Shown: one piece after another, positions 31,449 through 38,308 of the stretch
Layout of the letters: the number at the start of each line of letters is the position of its first letter
How positions within the stretch are numbered: position 1 is the first letter of the stretch
Virus record (IMG/VR): IMGVR_UViG_3300038701_001077
Coordinates: 1-38,308 of that record
Reading direction: 5' to 3' (one strand)
Origin: a virus
DNA length: 38,308 nt
Notes under the pieces: model-generated
The model's input: the letters and a program-made list of their open reading frames with translations, nothing else
Database searches by the model: none
What the model was told of the DNA's origin: nothing
Made by a program: the position numbers and the translations under genes

Positions 31449-32263
31449 CAAACGCAGTCGAAATCTCACACGGCAATGTCGTGGACGCGCAACAGACGCG
31501 CGACACGCTTCCAGCCGATCCCATGGTCAACATGATCGAACGGGTCGTTATGAACCCCGACGCCGATCTCGACAAGCTGGAACGCATGTTGGCGATGAAG
31601 GAGCGCATGGACGCGCAGAACGCCCGGATCGCCTTTTCCCGCGCCTTGGCGGAAGCCCGCGCCGAGATCCCGCCGATCATCAAGGACGCGACCGTTGACT
31701 TCACCAGTAGCAAGGGCCGCACTCACTACCGGCACGAGACGCTGGCAGGCATCGCCAAGGCTATCGACCCGATCTTGTCGCGCTATGGCCTGTCCTATCG
31801 GTTTCGCACCGATCAGGGACAAGGAGGCGTTCGCGTGACCTGCATCGTTCAGCACTCTTTGGGCCACTTTGAGGAAACCACCCTTTCCGGTTCGGCTGAC
31901 CAGTCGGGGAACAAGAACGGGTTTCAGGCCGTGGGCAGCGCGGTCACCTACTTGCAGCGCTACACGCTCAAGGCCGCGCTTGGCCTGTCTGCCGAGGTTG
32001 ACGACGACGCGCAGGCCGCTTCCCCGCGATTGGAACCTCAGCGCCAATCCCGCGCCCCGGATGGCCCGCCGCCCGAGGCCATCGCCGCCGCCGCTGACAG
32101 CCTTCTCAGCGCTGAAAGCATCGAACAGCTTCGTGCCATCTGGTCCGAACTGCCCCGCGATGTGCAGGGCGTGGCGAAGGTCACGCAAGCCAAGGACACC
32201 CGCAAGATGCAACTCGACACCGCGCCCGCCGATGACCTTGGCGGGGACGAAATCCCTTACTAG
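31445..32263 (+). CDS. erf: ERF-family single-strand annealing recombinase
   Basis: 272 aa from ATG 31445. The ERF domain is at ~45-190: 'LAMKERMDAQNARIAFSRAL', 'PIIKDATVDFTSSKGRTHYR', 'GIAKAIDPILSRYGLSYRFR' and the hallmark 'GFQAVGSAVTYLQRYTLKAA'. The C-terminal part is Pro/Ala-rich, then helical. ERF proteins anneal complementary strands and circularise or recombine phage genomes (P22 Erf). No partner exonuclease is recognisable in the window. The ATG overlaps the previous stop (ATGA). Confidence 0.88.
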   Translation: MTNAVEISHGNVVDAQQTRDTLPADPMVNMIERVVMNPDADLDKLERMLAMKERMDAQNARIAFSRALAEARAEIPPIIKDATVDFTSSKGRTHYRHETLAGIAKAIDPILSRYGLSYRFRTDQGQGGVRVTCIVQHSLGHFEETTLSGSADQSGNKNGFQAVGSAVTYLQRYTLKAALGLSAEVDDDAQAASPRLEPQRQSRAPDGPPPEAIAAAADSLLSAESIEQLRAIWSELPRDVQGVAKVTQAKDTRKMQLDTAPADDLGGDEIPY

Positions 32264-32273
32264 GAGCAGGAAC

Positions 32274-33251
32274 ATGGAAAACCACGGCGACAAGCACGGC
32301 CTGAAATCTAAGACCATCAAGAGCATTCTGCGCAACAAAGTCAACGCATGGCTGGAAACCATCGAGGACGAAGATTTGCGTAAAGCCTGCGCGAAGGAGG
32401 CCATTGTCACAGGAGGATCAATCGCGTCGATGCTTTTGGGAGAAGAGGTCAACGATTTTGATATCTACTTTCGCACCAAGAGCACGGTTCGTCGGGTCGC
32501 GGATTATTACGTCAAGCAGTTCGAGGCGCAGCGCAAGGCTCAGGGCGGTGTTCCGGTCAAGATCTTCGTTGAAGAGGTGAAGGACACAAAAGGCAAAGAC
32601 CGCGTTCGGATCGTGGTCAAATCGGCCGGCGTGGCCGGAGATGGTCAGGAGAAGGAGTATCAGTATTTTGAGGGAATCCAGAACGATCACGATGCTGGAG
32701 AATACGTGTCCGAGGCATTTGATCCGCTCAGCGACGTGAAAGACATTGATGACGATGCAAAGCTGATCATGGAGGATGATGGGCCAAAATATGCCCCCAC
32801 ATTCCTCAGCACGAACGCCATCAGCCTGCGCGGCAAAATCCAGTTAATCCTTCGGTTCTATGGCGACCCCGACGAAATCCATGAAAGCTATGATTTTGTT
32901 CATTGCATGAATTACTGGGAAAGCGGCGAAAGCAAGCTGACGCTTCGGCCCGATGCTCTTGAAGCACTATTGAGCCGAACACTTGTCTACAACGGCTCAC
33001 AGTATCCTCTTTGCTCGATTATCCGCACCCGGAAATTTGTTAAGCGCGGTTGGAGAATCAACGCAGGGCAATTCCTCAAAATGGCGATGCAAGTTTCCGA
33101 GTTGGACATGAAAGATCATGCCGTTCTTGAAGAACAACTTACCGGCGTGGACGTGGCCTACTTTGCGGAGGTTATCGAAAAGATCAAGGAACGCGACCCC
33201 GAACGGGTCAACTCCGCATATCTCACCGAAATCATCGACCGCATGTTCTGA
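32274..33251 (+). CDS. Nucleotidyltransferase-like protein (Pol-beta fold)
   Basis: 325 aa; GGAGCAGGAAC before ATG 32274. 'AIVTGGSIASMLLGEEVNDF' and 'DIY' give the Gly-Gly-Ser plus Asp61-x-Asp63 signature of polymerase-beta-type nucleotidyltransferases (CCA-adding, MNT, poly(A) polymerases). The middle ('STNAISLRGKIQLILRFYGD', 'DFVHCMNYW') and a basic C-terminal segment ('RTRKFVKRGWRINAGQFLKM') have no assigned function that I recognise. The key acidic pair is intact, so activity is plausible; substrate unknown. It stands between erf and a coiled-coil protein, with slightly lower GC than its neighbours. No HEPN partner is adjacent, so not a standard MNT/HEPN toxin pair. Confidence 0.72.
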   Translation: MENHGDKHGLKSKTIKSILRNKVNAWLETIEDEDLRKACAKEAIVTGGSIASMLLGEEVNDFDIYFRTKSTVRRVADYYVKQFEAQRKAQGGVPVKIFVEEVKDTKGKDRVRIVVKSAGVAGDGQEKEYQYFEGIQNDHDAGEYVSEAFDPLSDVKDIDDDAKLIMEDDGPKYAPTFLSTNAISLRGKIQLILRFYGDPDEIHESYDFVHCMNYWESGESKLTLRPDALEALLSRTLVYNGSQYPLCSIIRTRKFVKRGWRINAGQFLKMAMQVSELDMKDHAVLEEQLTGVDVAYFAEVIEKIKERDPERVNSAYLTEIIDRMF

Positions 33252-33261
33252 GGAGACCACG

Positions 33262-33957
33262 ATGCACGATGGAACGCCCCCCGCAGGCCACAACAACCCG
33301 CCAGACCCGATCGACGAAATCACCGCCGCCTATGATGACCAGCGGTCAGAGGCCGAGAACTGGTTAGACGGTGAACCCGTCGAGAACGAAGGCCAGATGA
33401 AAGCCGTGGACGAACTGCGCAAGGCGATGCGGCAATTCCGGCTGGATCTCGAACGCGGGCAGAAATCCGCGACCGCGCCTCTGCACGACGCATACAAGGC
33501 AGAACTTGCCCGGTGGAAGCCGACCATTGAGGACGCCAAGCGGATCGAGAGCGCGTTGGTCGCCACGGTCGACGCCTTCAAGCGCAAGCTGGCAGAACAG
33601 AAGCGCGCCGCTGAAAAGGCCGCATGGGAAGCCGCGAACAAGGCACGTCCCGAAGCCGAGGAAAAGGCCCGCGCCGCCGCCGCGTCCGATCTGGAAGCGC
33701 AGCGCGAGGCCGAGGCCGCAAAGCAGGCTGCCATCGAGGCCGAGAAAGCCGCCCAGGCTGCGAAGAAGGATCAGGTGAAGGGACTGCGCAAGGTCACCCG
33801 GTATGAGATCGATGATTACCGGGCCTTCCTTCACTGGATCGCGAAGAACGACAAGGACGCAATCACCGCGTTCTTGGATGACTACGCCCGGAAGGAACAC
33901 AAGGCCGTAGCCAACGCCGATGGGCTGCGCGTGTGGATCGAGCAGGAGGCGTATTGA
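33262..33957 (+). CDS. Coiled-coil phage protein of the recombination operon
   Basis: 231 aa; AGGAG precedes ATG 33262. Pro-rich N-terminus ('GTPPAGHNNPPDPI'), long Ala/Lys/Glu coiled coil (~100-175: 'KLAEQKRAAEKAAWEAANKA', 'AKQAAIEAEKAAQAAKK'), and a compact C-terminal domain ending 'VANADGLRVWIEQEAY'. Proteins of this layout are common next to phage recombinases. It may act as a structural or annealing partner. Its stop overlaps the ninB ATG. Confidence 0.65.
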   Translation: MHDGTPPAGHNNPPDPIDEITAAYDDQRSEAENWLDGEPVENEGQMKAVDELRKAMRQFRLDLERGQKSATAPLHDAYKAELARWKPTIEDAKRIESALVATVDAFKRKLAEQKRAAEKAAWEAANKARPEAEEKARAAAASDLEAQREAEAAKQAAIEAEKAAQAAKKDQVKGLRKVTRYEIDDYRAFLHWIAKNDKDAITAFLDDYARKEHKAVANADGLRVWIEQEAY

Positions 33958-34355
33958 TGGCTCAGACCATCATCCTGCACGGCCCTAATCAGCGCGCACT
34001 GGCCCGCCGACTGGTGAACGATGCCCCCGCCGGGTGTGTCGTCACCATCTCCAAGCCCAAGCGGACGCTCGACCAGAACTCCCGCATGTGGGCCATGTTG
34101 TCCGACATATCCCGCGCCTGCCCGGAAGGGCGCCATCACCCGCCGGAAACGTGGAAGTCTCTGTTCATGCACGCCGCCGGGTTCGAGGTCGCGTTCCAGA
34201 TGGGATTGAACGGCGAACCGTTCCCCGTGGGCTGGCGCACATCGAAGCTGACCAAGGGCCAGATGGCCGACCTGATCACGCACATGATGGCCTATGGCGA
34301 CGAACATGGCGTTGCGTGGTCCGAACCTCACCCCGACGAAAGGGCAAGCGCATGA
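33957..34355 (+). CDS. ninB: NinB-family recombination protein
   Basis: 132 aa, usual length. Blocks 'VVTISKPKRTLDQNSRMWAM', 'HHPPETWKSLFMHAAG' and 'RTSKLTKGQMADLITHMMAY' are typical of NinB (Orf of lambda), a DNA-binding recombination mediator that helps load annealing or RecA-type proteins on SSB-coated DNA. It starts on the stop of the coiled-coil gene (TGATG) and its end overlaps the HNH gene. Its nearness to erf fits a recombination module. Confidence 0.85.
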   Translation: MAQTIILHGPNQRALARRLVNDAPAGCVVTISKPKRTLDQNSRMWAMLSDISRACPEGRHHPPETWKSLFMHAAGFEVAFQMGLNGEPFPVGWRTSKLTKGQMADLITHMMAYGDEHGVAWSEPHPDERASA

Positions 34356-34705
34356 GCCGCCGCCGCGAATTTTCCGCCAAGGTCAAGGTCGCCGCATTCG
34401 AGCGGGCTGCCAACCATTGCGAGGAATGCACCGCCGTCTTGTCCGTGGGCCGGTTCCACTATGACCACATAATCCCGGATGCACTTGGCGGGGAACCGAC
34501 GCTCGAAAACTGCGCCGTCCTTTGCCACGCCTGCCACGGCGCGAAAACCGCCAAGAAGGACGTGCCCCAGATCGCCAAGGCCAAGCGCGTAGCCCGGAAG
34601 CACACCGGCGCGCACCGGCCCAAATCCACCATCCCCGGCAGCAAGGGCCATTGGCTCAAACGCAAGCTGGACGGAACGACCGTAAGGAGAAACGACGATG
34701 CCTGA
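34352..34705 (+). CDS. HNH endonuclease-like protein
   Basis: 117 aa from ATG 34352 (ATGA overlap). Zinc-type HNH: Cys23-x2-Cys26, His39 in 'FHYDHIIPDALGG', Asn53 in 'TLENC', Cys58-x2-Cys61. A basic C-terminal tail ('KAKRVARKHTGAHRPKST') would bind DNA. In lambdoid phages small HNH or NinG-type proteins stand next to NinB and process recombination intermediates; this one likely does the same. It is unlike the AT-rich HNH/AP2 gene at 28.4 kb and has normal GC, so it is a resident gene. Confidence 0.82.
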   Translation: MSRRREFSAKVKVAAFERAANHCEECTAVLSVGRFHYDHIIPDALGGEPTLENCAVLCHACHGAKTAKKDVPQIAKAKRVARKHTGAHRPKSTIPGSKGHWLKRKLDGTTVRRNDDA

Positions 34706-34835
34706 CCCCCGCTTTACCGAAATGTGGACCGACCACCACGCCGCCGAGATTGACCGGATGGTGCGCCGCGCCTGCTGGATCGGCATCATCTTCGCCGTGG
34801 CGTTGTTCGTGATCGTGAAGGGGATTTACGGATGA
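34698..34835 (+). CDS. 45-aa single-pass membrane protein
   Basis: ATG 34698 lies inside the end of the HNH gene; its stop overlaps the next ATG. Polar N-terminus ('TEMWTDHHAAEIDRMVRR') then one hydrophobic helix ('ACWIGIIFAVALFVIVKGIY'). Together with the 44-aa protein at 30.8 kb this operon encodes two tiny membrane proteins. Function unknown. Confidence 0.55.
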   Translation: MPDPRFTEMWTDHHAAEIDRMVRRACWIGIIFAVALFVIVKGIYG

Positions 34836-34996
34836 TCGCCAGCCACCAGACCCGCTTGAACGTGCTGCTGAACAACGTCCTGCACGATTACCGCGAAGAG
34901 CACCCCGATCTTGACCAAGACGAGGCCCGCGCCGCGCTGTGGGATGCCCTGACCGATCTGGGCGAGACAGTGCCGGAAAAGGAGGATGACGAATGA
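34832..34996 (+). CDS. 54-aa acidic protein
   Basis: ATGA overlaps at both ends. Helical, acidic ('VLHDYREEHPDLDQDEARAA', 'LTDLGETVPEKEDDE'). No recognised domain. Likely a small early phage protein. Confidence 0.55.
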   Translation: MIASHQTRLNVLLNNVLHDYREEHPDLDQDEARAALWDALTDLGETVPEKEDDE

Positions 34997-35232
34997 CTGA
35001 CCACACCGAATGGCTCAAAGACCAGAATGCAAACCGCTGGGAGATGCCAGCTGCCCCGTGGTGGAAGCGCCTGCCTGTTATCCGTCACATTCGATCTGTC
35101 GCACTGAAATGGAAAGTCGAGCGCCACTATTCCGTTGGCATGGGCGTCTTTGGCCTTCGCACCGGCTATGACGATTGGGTGCTTTACGGAATTTGGCACG
35201 GGCTAGAGCGAAAGGGTTATGAATATGACTGA
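34993..35232 (+). CDS. 79-aa conserved hypothetical phage protein
   Basis: ATG overlaps the previous stop. Aromatic-rich: 'APWWKRLPVIRHIRSVALKW' and 'GYDDWVLYGIWHGLERKGYE'. I recognise this layout (RLPVIRHIR..., then YD.WVLYGIW.GLE) from small proteins of Rhodobacteraceae prophages, function unknown. No membrane segment or signal. Confidence 0.65.
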   Translation: MTDHTEWLKDQNANRWEMPAAPWWKRLPVIRHIRSVALKWKVERHYSVGMGVFGLRTGYDDWVLYGIWHGLERKGYEYD

Positions 35233-35476
35233 CTATCCCGAGCGCATCAGCATTTCACCCGTCTATCGTCAGAAGCGCGACGATGACTTCTACCTTGTCG
35301 ATAGAGACGCATTCCCCGGCAAGGGGGCCGAATACGTCCGCGTTGACCTTATCGCGGATGCCAAGGTGATTGAGGCGGCTGAGGAATTGGCGAATGCAAT
35401 AGATAGTGACGCTCCGCGTCGTATTGCCGCCGCCCTCGCCGCCTTCCGCAAAGCACAGGAGGGACGGGATGACTGA
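35225..35476 (+). CDS. 83-aa hypothetical protein
   Basis: Start ATG 35225 has AAAGGG about eight bases upstream; an in-frame ATG at 35219 is too close to it. Beta-rich N-terminal half ('RISISPVYRQKRDDDFYLVD', 'YVRVDLI') and a helical C-terminal half ('VIEAAEELANAIDSDAPRRI'). Overlaps both neighbours by 8 bases. Unknown function. Confidence 0.6.
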   Translation: MTDYPERISISPVYRQKRDDDFYLVDRDAFPGKGAEYVRVDLIADAKVIEAAEELANAIDSDAPRRIAAALAAFRKAQEGRDD

Positions 35477-35942
35477 CGCACCGGAACAGCTGTGGATTGC
35501 CCACCCCGACACGGCCCAAGAATACGGACGGCTAATTTCGGACGCATCAACGATTGGCCAACTCGGATTGCCCGTGACGCCCTACGTTCCCGAAGTCCTC
35601 CTCGAAGCCGAGCGCGCCCGTGCGGATAGGCTGGAAGCGGCGTTGAATGATTATCGACGCGACCCTTACCTAGCGGGCATCTTCCAGAGGGCAGAGCAGG
35701 CGGCAGATGCTGCCAGAGTGAAATTCCCACAGCCCAACTATGTCACTTTGAAAGTTGCCGAAGAGGCGGGGGAAGTCGTGCGGGCTTCCGTTCACTATGC
35801 AGAGGGGCGATCCACTTGGCAGGCGTTAGAAGGGGAGGCTGTTCAGGCAATCGCAATGATCTTTCGGCTGCTGGTCGAAGGTGATCAAGTCAACGGCGTC
35901 GTATCGCCCCGCGCCGCCCTTGGTGACGAGGCCGACACATGA
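35469..35942 (+). CDS. MazG-like protein with altered metal site
   Basis: 157 aa. C-terminal part (~88-140): 'YVTLKVAEEAGEVVRASVHY', then 'EGEAVQAIAMIFRLL'. This is the all-alpha NTP-pyrophosphohydrolase pattern E-x2-E...E-x2-D, but the last acid is Gln126. The N-terminal ~85 residues ('EQLWIAHPDTAQEYGRLISD') have no known fold to me. Phage MazG proteins lower ppGpp or dNTP pools; the Gln raises doubt about catalysis here. Confidence 0.6.
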   Translation: MTDAPEQLWIAHPDTAQEYGRLISDASTIGQLGLPVTPYVPEVLLEAERARADRLEAALNDYRRDPYLAGIFQRAEQAADAARVKFPQPNYVTLKVAEEAGEVVRASVHYAEGRSTWQALEGEAVQAIAMIFRLLVEGDQVNGVVSPRAALGDEADT

Positions 35943-36325
35943 CGCGCACCAGAATTTCCGACGAATGGCTATCATCTTGCGACTTCAAGTGGCGGCAATC
36001 CGAACGCCAACCGAACAAGCATTGGTCGCTGAAATTAAATGTCGAAGAAGAAGGCGGCCGGACATACAGCCAAGTGACAATTGAGGTGCAGCGCAACGGC
36101 TGGGAAAACCAATGCGGCAAATATATCGGAGATCCGGAAAGTTGGATGCTGTGGGTCAAGGACACCTTCGATCGGTCGGCTTTTCTCGGAAATATTCGTT
36201 GGCAGGATGAAATCACCAGACTTGCCGAAATCATCACGCATCGCCCTTGGAACCCAGAAACGCACATTTACGGGCAGGCATGGCCGGAAAATTCCAGTGT
36301 TCTGAAAGAGAGGAACAGCACATGA
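35939..36325 (+). CDS. 128-aa hypothetical protein
   Basis: ATGA overlap with the MazG-like gene. Trp-rich beta sequence: 'EWLSSCDFKWRQSERQPNKH', 'SQVTIEVQRNGWENQCGKYI', then 'RPWNPETHIYGQAWPENS'. Slightly AT-richer than surrounding DNA. Family not recognised. Confidence 0.58.
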   Translation: MTRTRISDEWLSSCDFKWRQSERQPNKHWSLKLNVEEEGGRTYSQVTIEVQRNGWENQCGKYIGDPESWMLWVKDTFDRSAFLGNIRWQDEITRLAEIITHRPWNPETHIYGQAWPENSSVLKERNST

Positions 36326-36450
36326 CTGCCACCGAAGCAGCCCTTCGCGACATCATGGCCCGATCCCCGGTGCAGACAACCGAGGAAATGAACGCGGCGA
36401 CCAAACAGCCCTCGCGGGCGATCTGTTCGAATGGGGAGCCTAGCCAATGA
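36322..36450 (+). CDS. 42-aa hypothetical protein
   Basis: ATG 36322 follows AGAGAGGAAC and overlaps the preceding stop; the stop overlaps the next ATG. Sequence 'TATEAALRDIMARSPVQTTE' continues without a recognisable domain. Supported mainly by its overlaps. Confidence 0.48.
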   Translation: MTATEAALRDIMARSPVQTTEEMNAATKQPSRAICSNGEPSQ

Positions 36451-36803
36451 CCCGCATCATCGCCCTCGCCCTATTCGCCAGCCCTGCCAGCGCCGAGACA
36501 ATCCGCGAATGGCATGGCGTCGGAGAAACGTCCTACGTCGAAATCCACGAGCCAACCGCGCCGAATGCTGTGGCCACGGTGACTTTCGCCAATCGGCCCG
36601 TCCACAATCAGGACGACGAATTTGTCCTGACCTTCGACGGAATCGAGGTGCGGTTCGGAATGCGTTGGGGCTATCACTCAGGGCGCCGCGAAGAAACCCT
36701 GACGATATATCCGCCGGATGGGTATATCGCCGTTCCGCCCGAACTCGACCTTGACGAATGGGTCACGGACGAAGCGCAAATCTATCTGTGGGAAGGAATG
36801 TGA
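36447..36803 (+). CDS. Secreted (periplasmic) small protein
   Basis: 118 aa. The N-terminus 'MTRIIALALFASPASAETIR' reads as a short Sec signal peptide with a likely cleavage after ASA (~16). The mature ~100 residues are beta-rich and acidic ('VATVTFANRPVHNQ', 'DDEFVLTFDGIEVRFGMRWG', 'LDLDEWVTDEAQIYLWEGM'). A secreted product in the early integration operon is unusual; such proteins sometimes alter the envelope against superinfection. Function not recognised. Confidence 0.62.
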   Translation: MTRIIALALFASPASAETIREWHGVGETSYVEIHEPTAPNAVATVTFANRPVHNQDDEFVLTFDGIEVRFGMRWGYHSGRREETLTIYPPDGYIAVPPELDLDEWVTDEAQIYLWEGM

Positions 36804-36804
36804 A

Positions 36805-37083
36805 ATGACCCGCCGCGCGCCTCTTGAGCCTGACCGCACGTTCGATCCAGCCAGCGCCTTCGGGTCGTCACTGTGGGCCGCAACGCGCCTCGGGATGACG
36901 CGCGACAGTTTCTACAGGAAGAAGCCCCGACTCTTGCGCAGAGGCTTCCCCAAGCCCAACGAAATCACCGGGCACTACATCAAGGCCGATGTTGATCGCT
37001 GGATCGAACAGCAAGAAACCGTGCCGGCCCGTGATACGATCGAGACTTCCGAATCACAGGGAGTGAACTTCGATGCGATTTAA
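36805..37083 (+). CDS. AlpA/Xis-like excisionase
   Basis: 92 aa from ATG 36805, two bases after the previous stop. Winged-helix type DNA-binding region: 'FGSSLWAATRLGMTRDSFYR', 'GFPKPNEITGHYIKADVDRW'. The pattern ('LGM(T)...F.R..P....GFP.P...G..Y...D...WI') is typical of AlpA-type regulators and small excisionases. The last 11 bases overlap the integrase start, as in xis-int pairs. It should bend attachment-site DNA for excision or regulate int. Confidence 0.72.
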   Translation: MTRRAPLEPDRTFDPASAFGSSLWAATRLGMTRDSFYRKKPRLLRRGFPKPNEITGHYIKADVDRWIEQQETVPARDTIETSESQGVNFDAI

Positions 37084-38269
37084 GGATGACCTTTGGACCG
37101 AGGATGACCCGCTCTACGCACCGGGCAAGGTGCCGAGCCGAGACAACTTCTACTGGACCGCGCCGCGCAAATATCAGCGTATGGGCTATGAACCTGCCCG
37201 CATCCGCCTGACCGGCAAGGAAGGCGACGGCAAAGACCTGATCCGCGCCAAGGAATGCCGGGAACACACAAAGCAGATGCTCCATCATTTCGGCGTCGAT
37301 AACCCGTTCGGGCTGGACACGAGCATCGGCACATGGGGCTGGCTGATCCGCAAATGGAAGTCGGATCCCCACGCGCGCTACTGCAAGGTCAAGGCGAACA
37401 CCCGCGCGATGTATGATCACTTTCTCGACCGATGGGATCAGATCATCGGCAAGGCCCAGATCAGCGCAATGACCTACGTTCTCGCGTCCGACATTCTGGC
37501 CGCGATGAAGGACAAGGGCCGATCGCAGGACAACATGGCCCGCATGTTCGCCATGCTGCGCACCCTCGCCCGCTACGGCAAGGCCATCGGCGTAACCGGC
37601 GCGGACAAGGCAGAGGCGGCAATCGGGCAGTTCCGGTTCGACGGATCGCCCGCCCGCACCGCAGCTCCGACACGCGACCAGATCGAGGCCATCATCGCAG
37701 AGGCGCAGAGACGCGATCTGACGGGCTTCGCAACCGGCCTGCTGTTCCAGTGGACATATGCCCTCAGAGCCGTTGACGTGCGCGGACAATGGCTGTCAGA
37801 CCCCCATGGAGCGGGCGGCATCGCTCGGAACGGCAAGCGGTGGCAGGACGGCCTTACGTGGGACATGATTGCACCCGACATGCAGTCCTTCGCCAAGGTG
37901 ATCAGCAAGACGAAGCGGTCCATGCCGGAACCCGCCGTCTATCCGATCACGCCGAAGATCCGCGAGGCGCTGTTGCAGACGCCAGCCGATCGCAGGACTG
38001 GCCCCATCATCCTGAACACCCACGGTGAACCCTATACCCGCGACGGATGGCATATCGCATGGCGCCGGCTGCGTGACGCGCTCGATCTGCCGAAGGAGTT
38101 GCAGGTTCGCGACGTGCGGGCAGGTGCGATCACCGAGGCCAAGCGCCTGGGCGCAGACCCGACCTTGCTACGTGATGCGGCAGGACATGCCAGCATCGAC
38201 ATGACCACCCGCTATGCCCGTGATAGGGCAGACGGAGCGGCGAACGTGATCAAGCTGAGGAACGTGTGA
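37073..38269 (+). CDS. int: Tyrosine-type phage integrase
   Basis: 398 aa, normal length. The arm- and core-binding part spans ~1-200 (SAM-like helices around 'YDHFLDRWDQIIGKAQISAM'). Catalytic domain: Arg232 in 'WTYALRAVDV', Lys279/281 in 'VISKTKRSMP', Arg349 in 'LQVRDVRAGAITEA', His372 in 'AAGHASIDMTTRY', and nucleophile Tyr381. The usual His of the H-x-x-R box is Arg346. Site-specific integration and excision of the prophage. attP is not visible in the window and may lie beyond the right edge. Confidence 0.9.
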   Translation: MRFKDDLWTEDDPLYAPGKVPSRDNFYWTAPRKYQRMGYEPARIRLTGKEGDGKDLIRAKECREHTKQMLHHFGVDNPFGLDTSIGTWGWLIRKWKSDPHARYCKVKANTRAMYDHFLDRWDQIIGKAQISAMTYVLASDILAAMKDKGRSQDNMARMFAMLRTLARYGKAIGVTGADKAEAAIGQFRFDGSPARTAAPTRDQIEAIIAEAQRRDLTGFATGLLFQWTYALRAVDVRGQWLSDPHGAGGIARNGKRWQDGLTWDMIAPDMQSFAKVISKTKRSMPEPAVYPITPKIREALLQTPADRRTGPIILNTHGEPYTRDGWHIAWRRLRDALDLPKELQVRDVRAGAITEAKRLGADPTLLRDAAGHASIDMTTRYARDRADGAANVIKLRNV

Positions 38270-38308
38270 TGAATGATGATCTGGTGAAGCGACCGCGGGA
38301 TTTGGCTG
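38269..38308 (+). CDS. Start of a further gene, cut by window edge
   Basis: ATG 38269 shares its A with the integrase stop (TGATG). The 13 codons visible read MNDDLVKRPRDLA. The coupling suggests that the operon continues past int. Too short to identify. Confidence 0.45.
   Translation, partial: MNDDLVKRPRDLA

Noticed and set aside
31466-32452. Minus-strand frame of 328 codons opposite erf and the nucleotidyltransferase gene
   Set aside because: The plus strand carries the ERF signature and ATGA-coupled genes; the minus frame spans two of them without sense.
32274-33251. Nucleotidyltransferase as an MNT antitoxin
   Set aside because: No HEPN-type toxin gene next to it, and the protein is about three times longer than MNT antitoxins.
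36980-37789. Minus-strand frame opposite the integrase
   Set aside because: Shadow of int; low-complexity Cys/Arg/Gly content.
36805-38269. xis-int at the far end of the early operon as an unusual arrangement
   Set aside because: Lambda also has xis-int at the distal end of the PL operon; this matches the mirrored layout.

Overview
The window is a temperate tailed-phage genome, seen as a prophage or phage contig, from a high-GC alphaproteobacterium, most likely a Rhodobacteraceae host. The structural genes are those of a P22-like podovirus: TerS, TerL, P22-type portal, scaffold, P22-type coat, gp4-like and gp10-like tail accessory factors, three candidate DNA-ejection proteins, and tail spikes. 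A head-spike base protein of the kind found in the Rhodobacter gene transfer agent, a GcrA-like regulator and a DnaA-domain-IV protein point to Alphaproteobacteria. No host genes, tRNA genes, CRISPR arrays or insertion sequences are visible. Both window edges cut through phage genes.

Layout. (A) 29.64 kb down to position 1, minus strand: a cro-like gene, a small HTH protein, a strong terminator with an HNH/AP2 endonuclease gene just behind it, then GcrA-like, RusA, SNF2 helicase and DNA methyltransferase genes. Next come an O-like replication protein carrying five iterons, a gene in the lambda P position, the DnaA-domain-IV/winged-helix protein, a 50-aa protein and a 171-aa protein that sits where lambda has Q. 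Two tandem terminators (22.57-22.63 kb) separate this block from the late genes: packaging, capsid, tail, ejection proteins, spikes, lysis cassette and a GTA-like head-spike pair. (B) 29.64-30.25 kb: the control region. A short XRE repressor gene lies between two near-identical operators, GTGTGA-N4-TCACAC, each filling the spacer of a divergent promoter candidate. (C) 30.25 kb to the right edge, plus strand: a tightly overlapped operon of small early genes, with an ERF annealing protein, a polymerase-beta-fold nucleotidyltransferase-like protein, a coiled-coil protein, NinB, an HNH protein, a MazG-like protein, a secreted protein, an AlpA/Xis-like protein and a tyrosine integrase.

The whole is a mirror image of lambda. 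Repressor and recombination/integration genes point right (the PL side); cro, replication, a putative late regulator, morphogenesis and lysis point left (the PR side). The repressor has no peptidase domain, so the switch is unlikely to work by RecA-stimulated self-cleavage. No N or Q homologue is recognisable, yet terminators lie where N- and Q-type antitermination would act.

Points most worth following up: the two-operator switch with an apparently leaderless cro; the iterons inside the O-like gene; the unidentified antitermination functions; the nucleotidyltransferase in the recombination operon; the DnaA-domain-IV protein; a cysteine-rich, AT-rich insert in the methyltransferase; and a tail spike built of two complete spike modules in one polypeptide.
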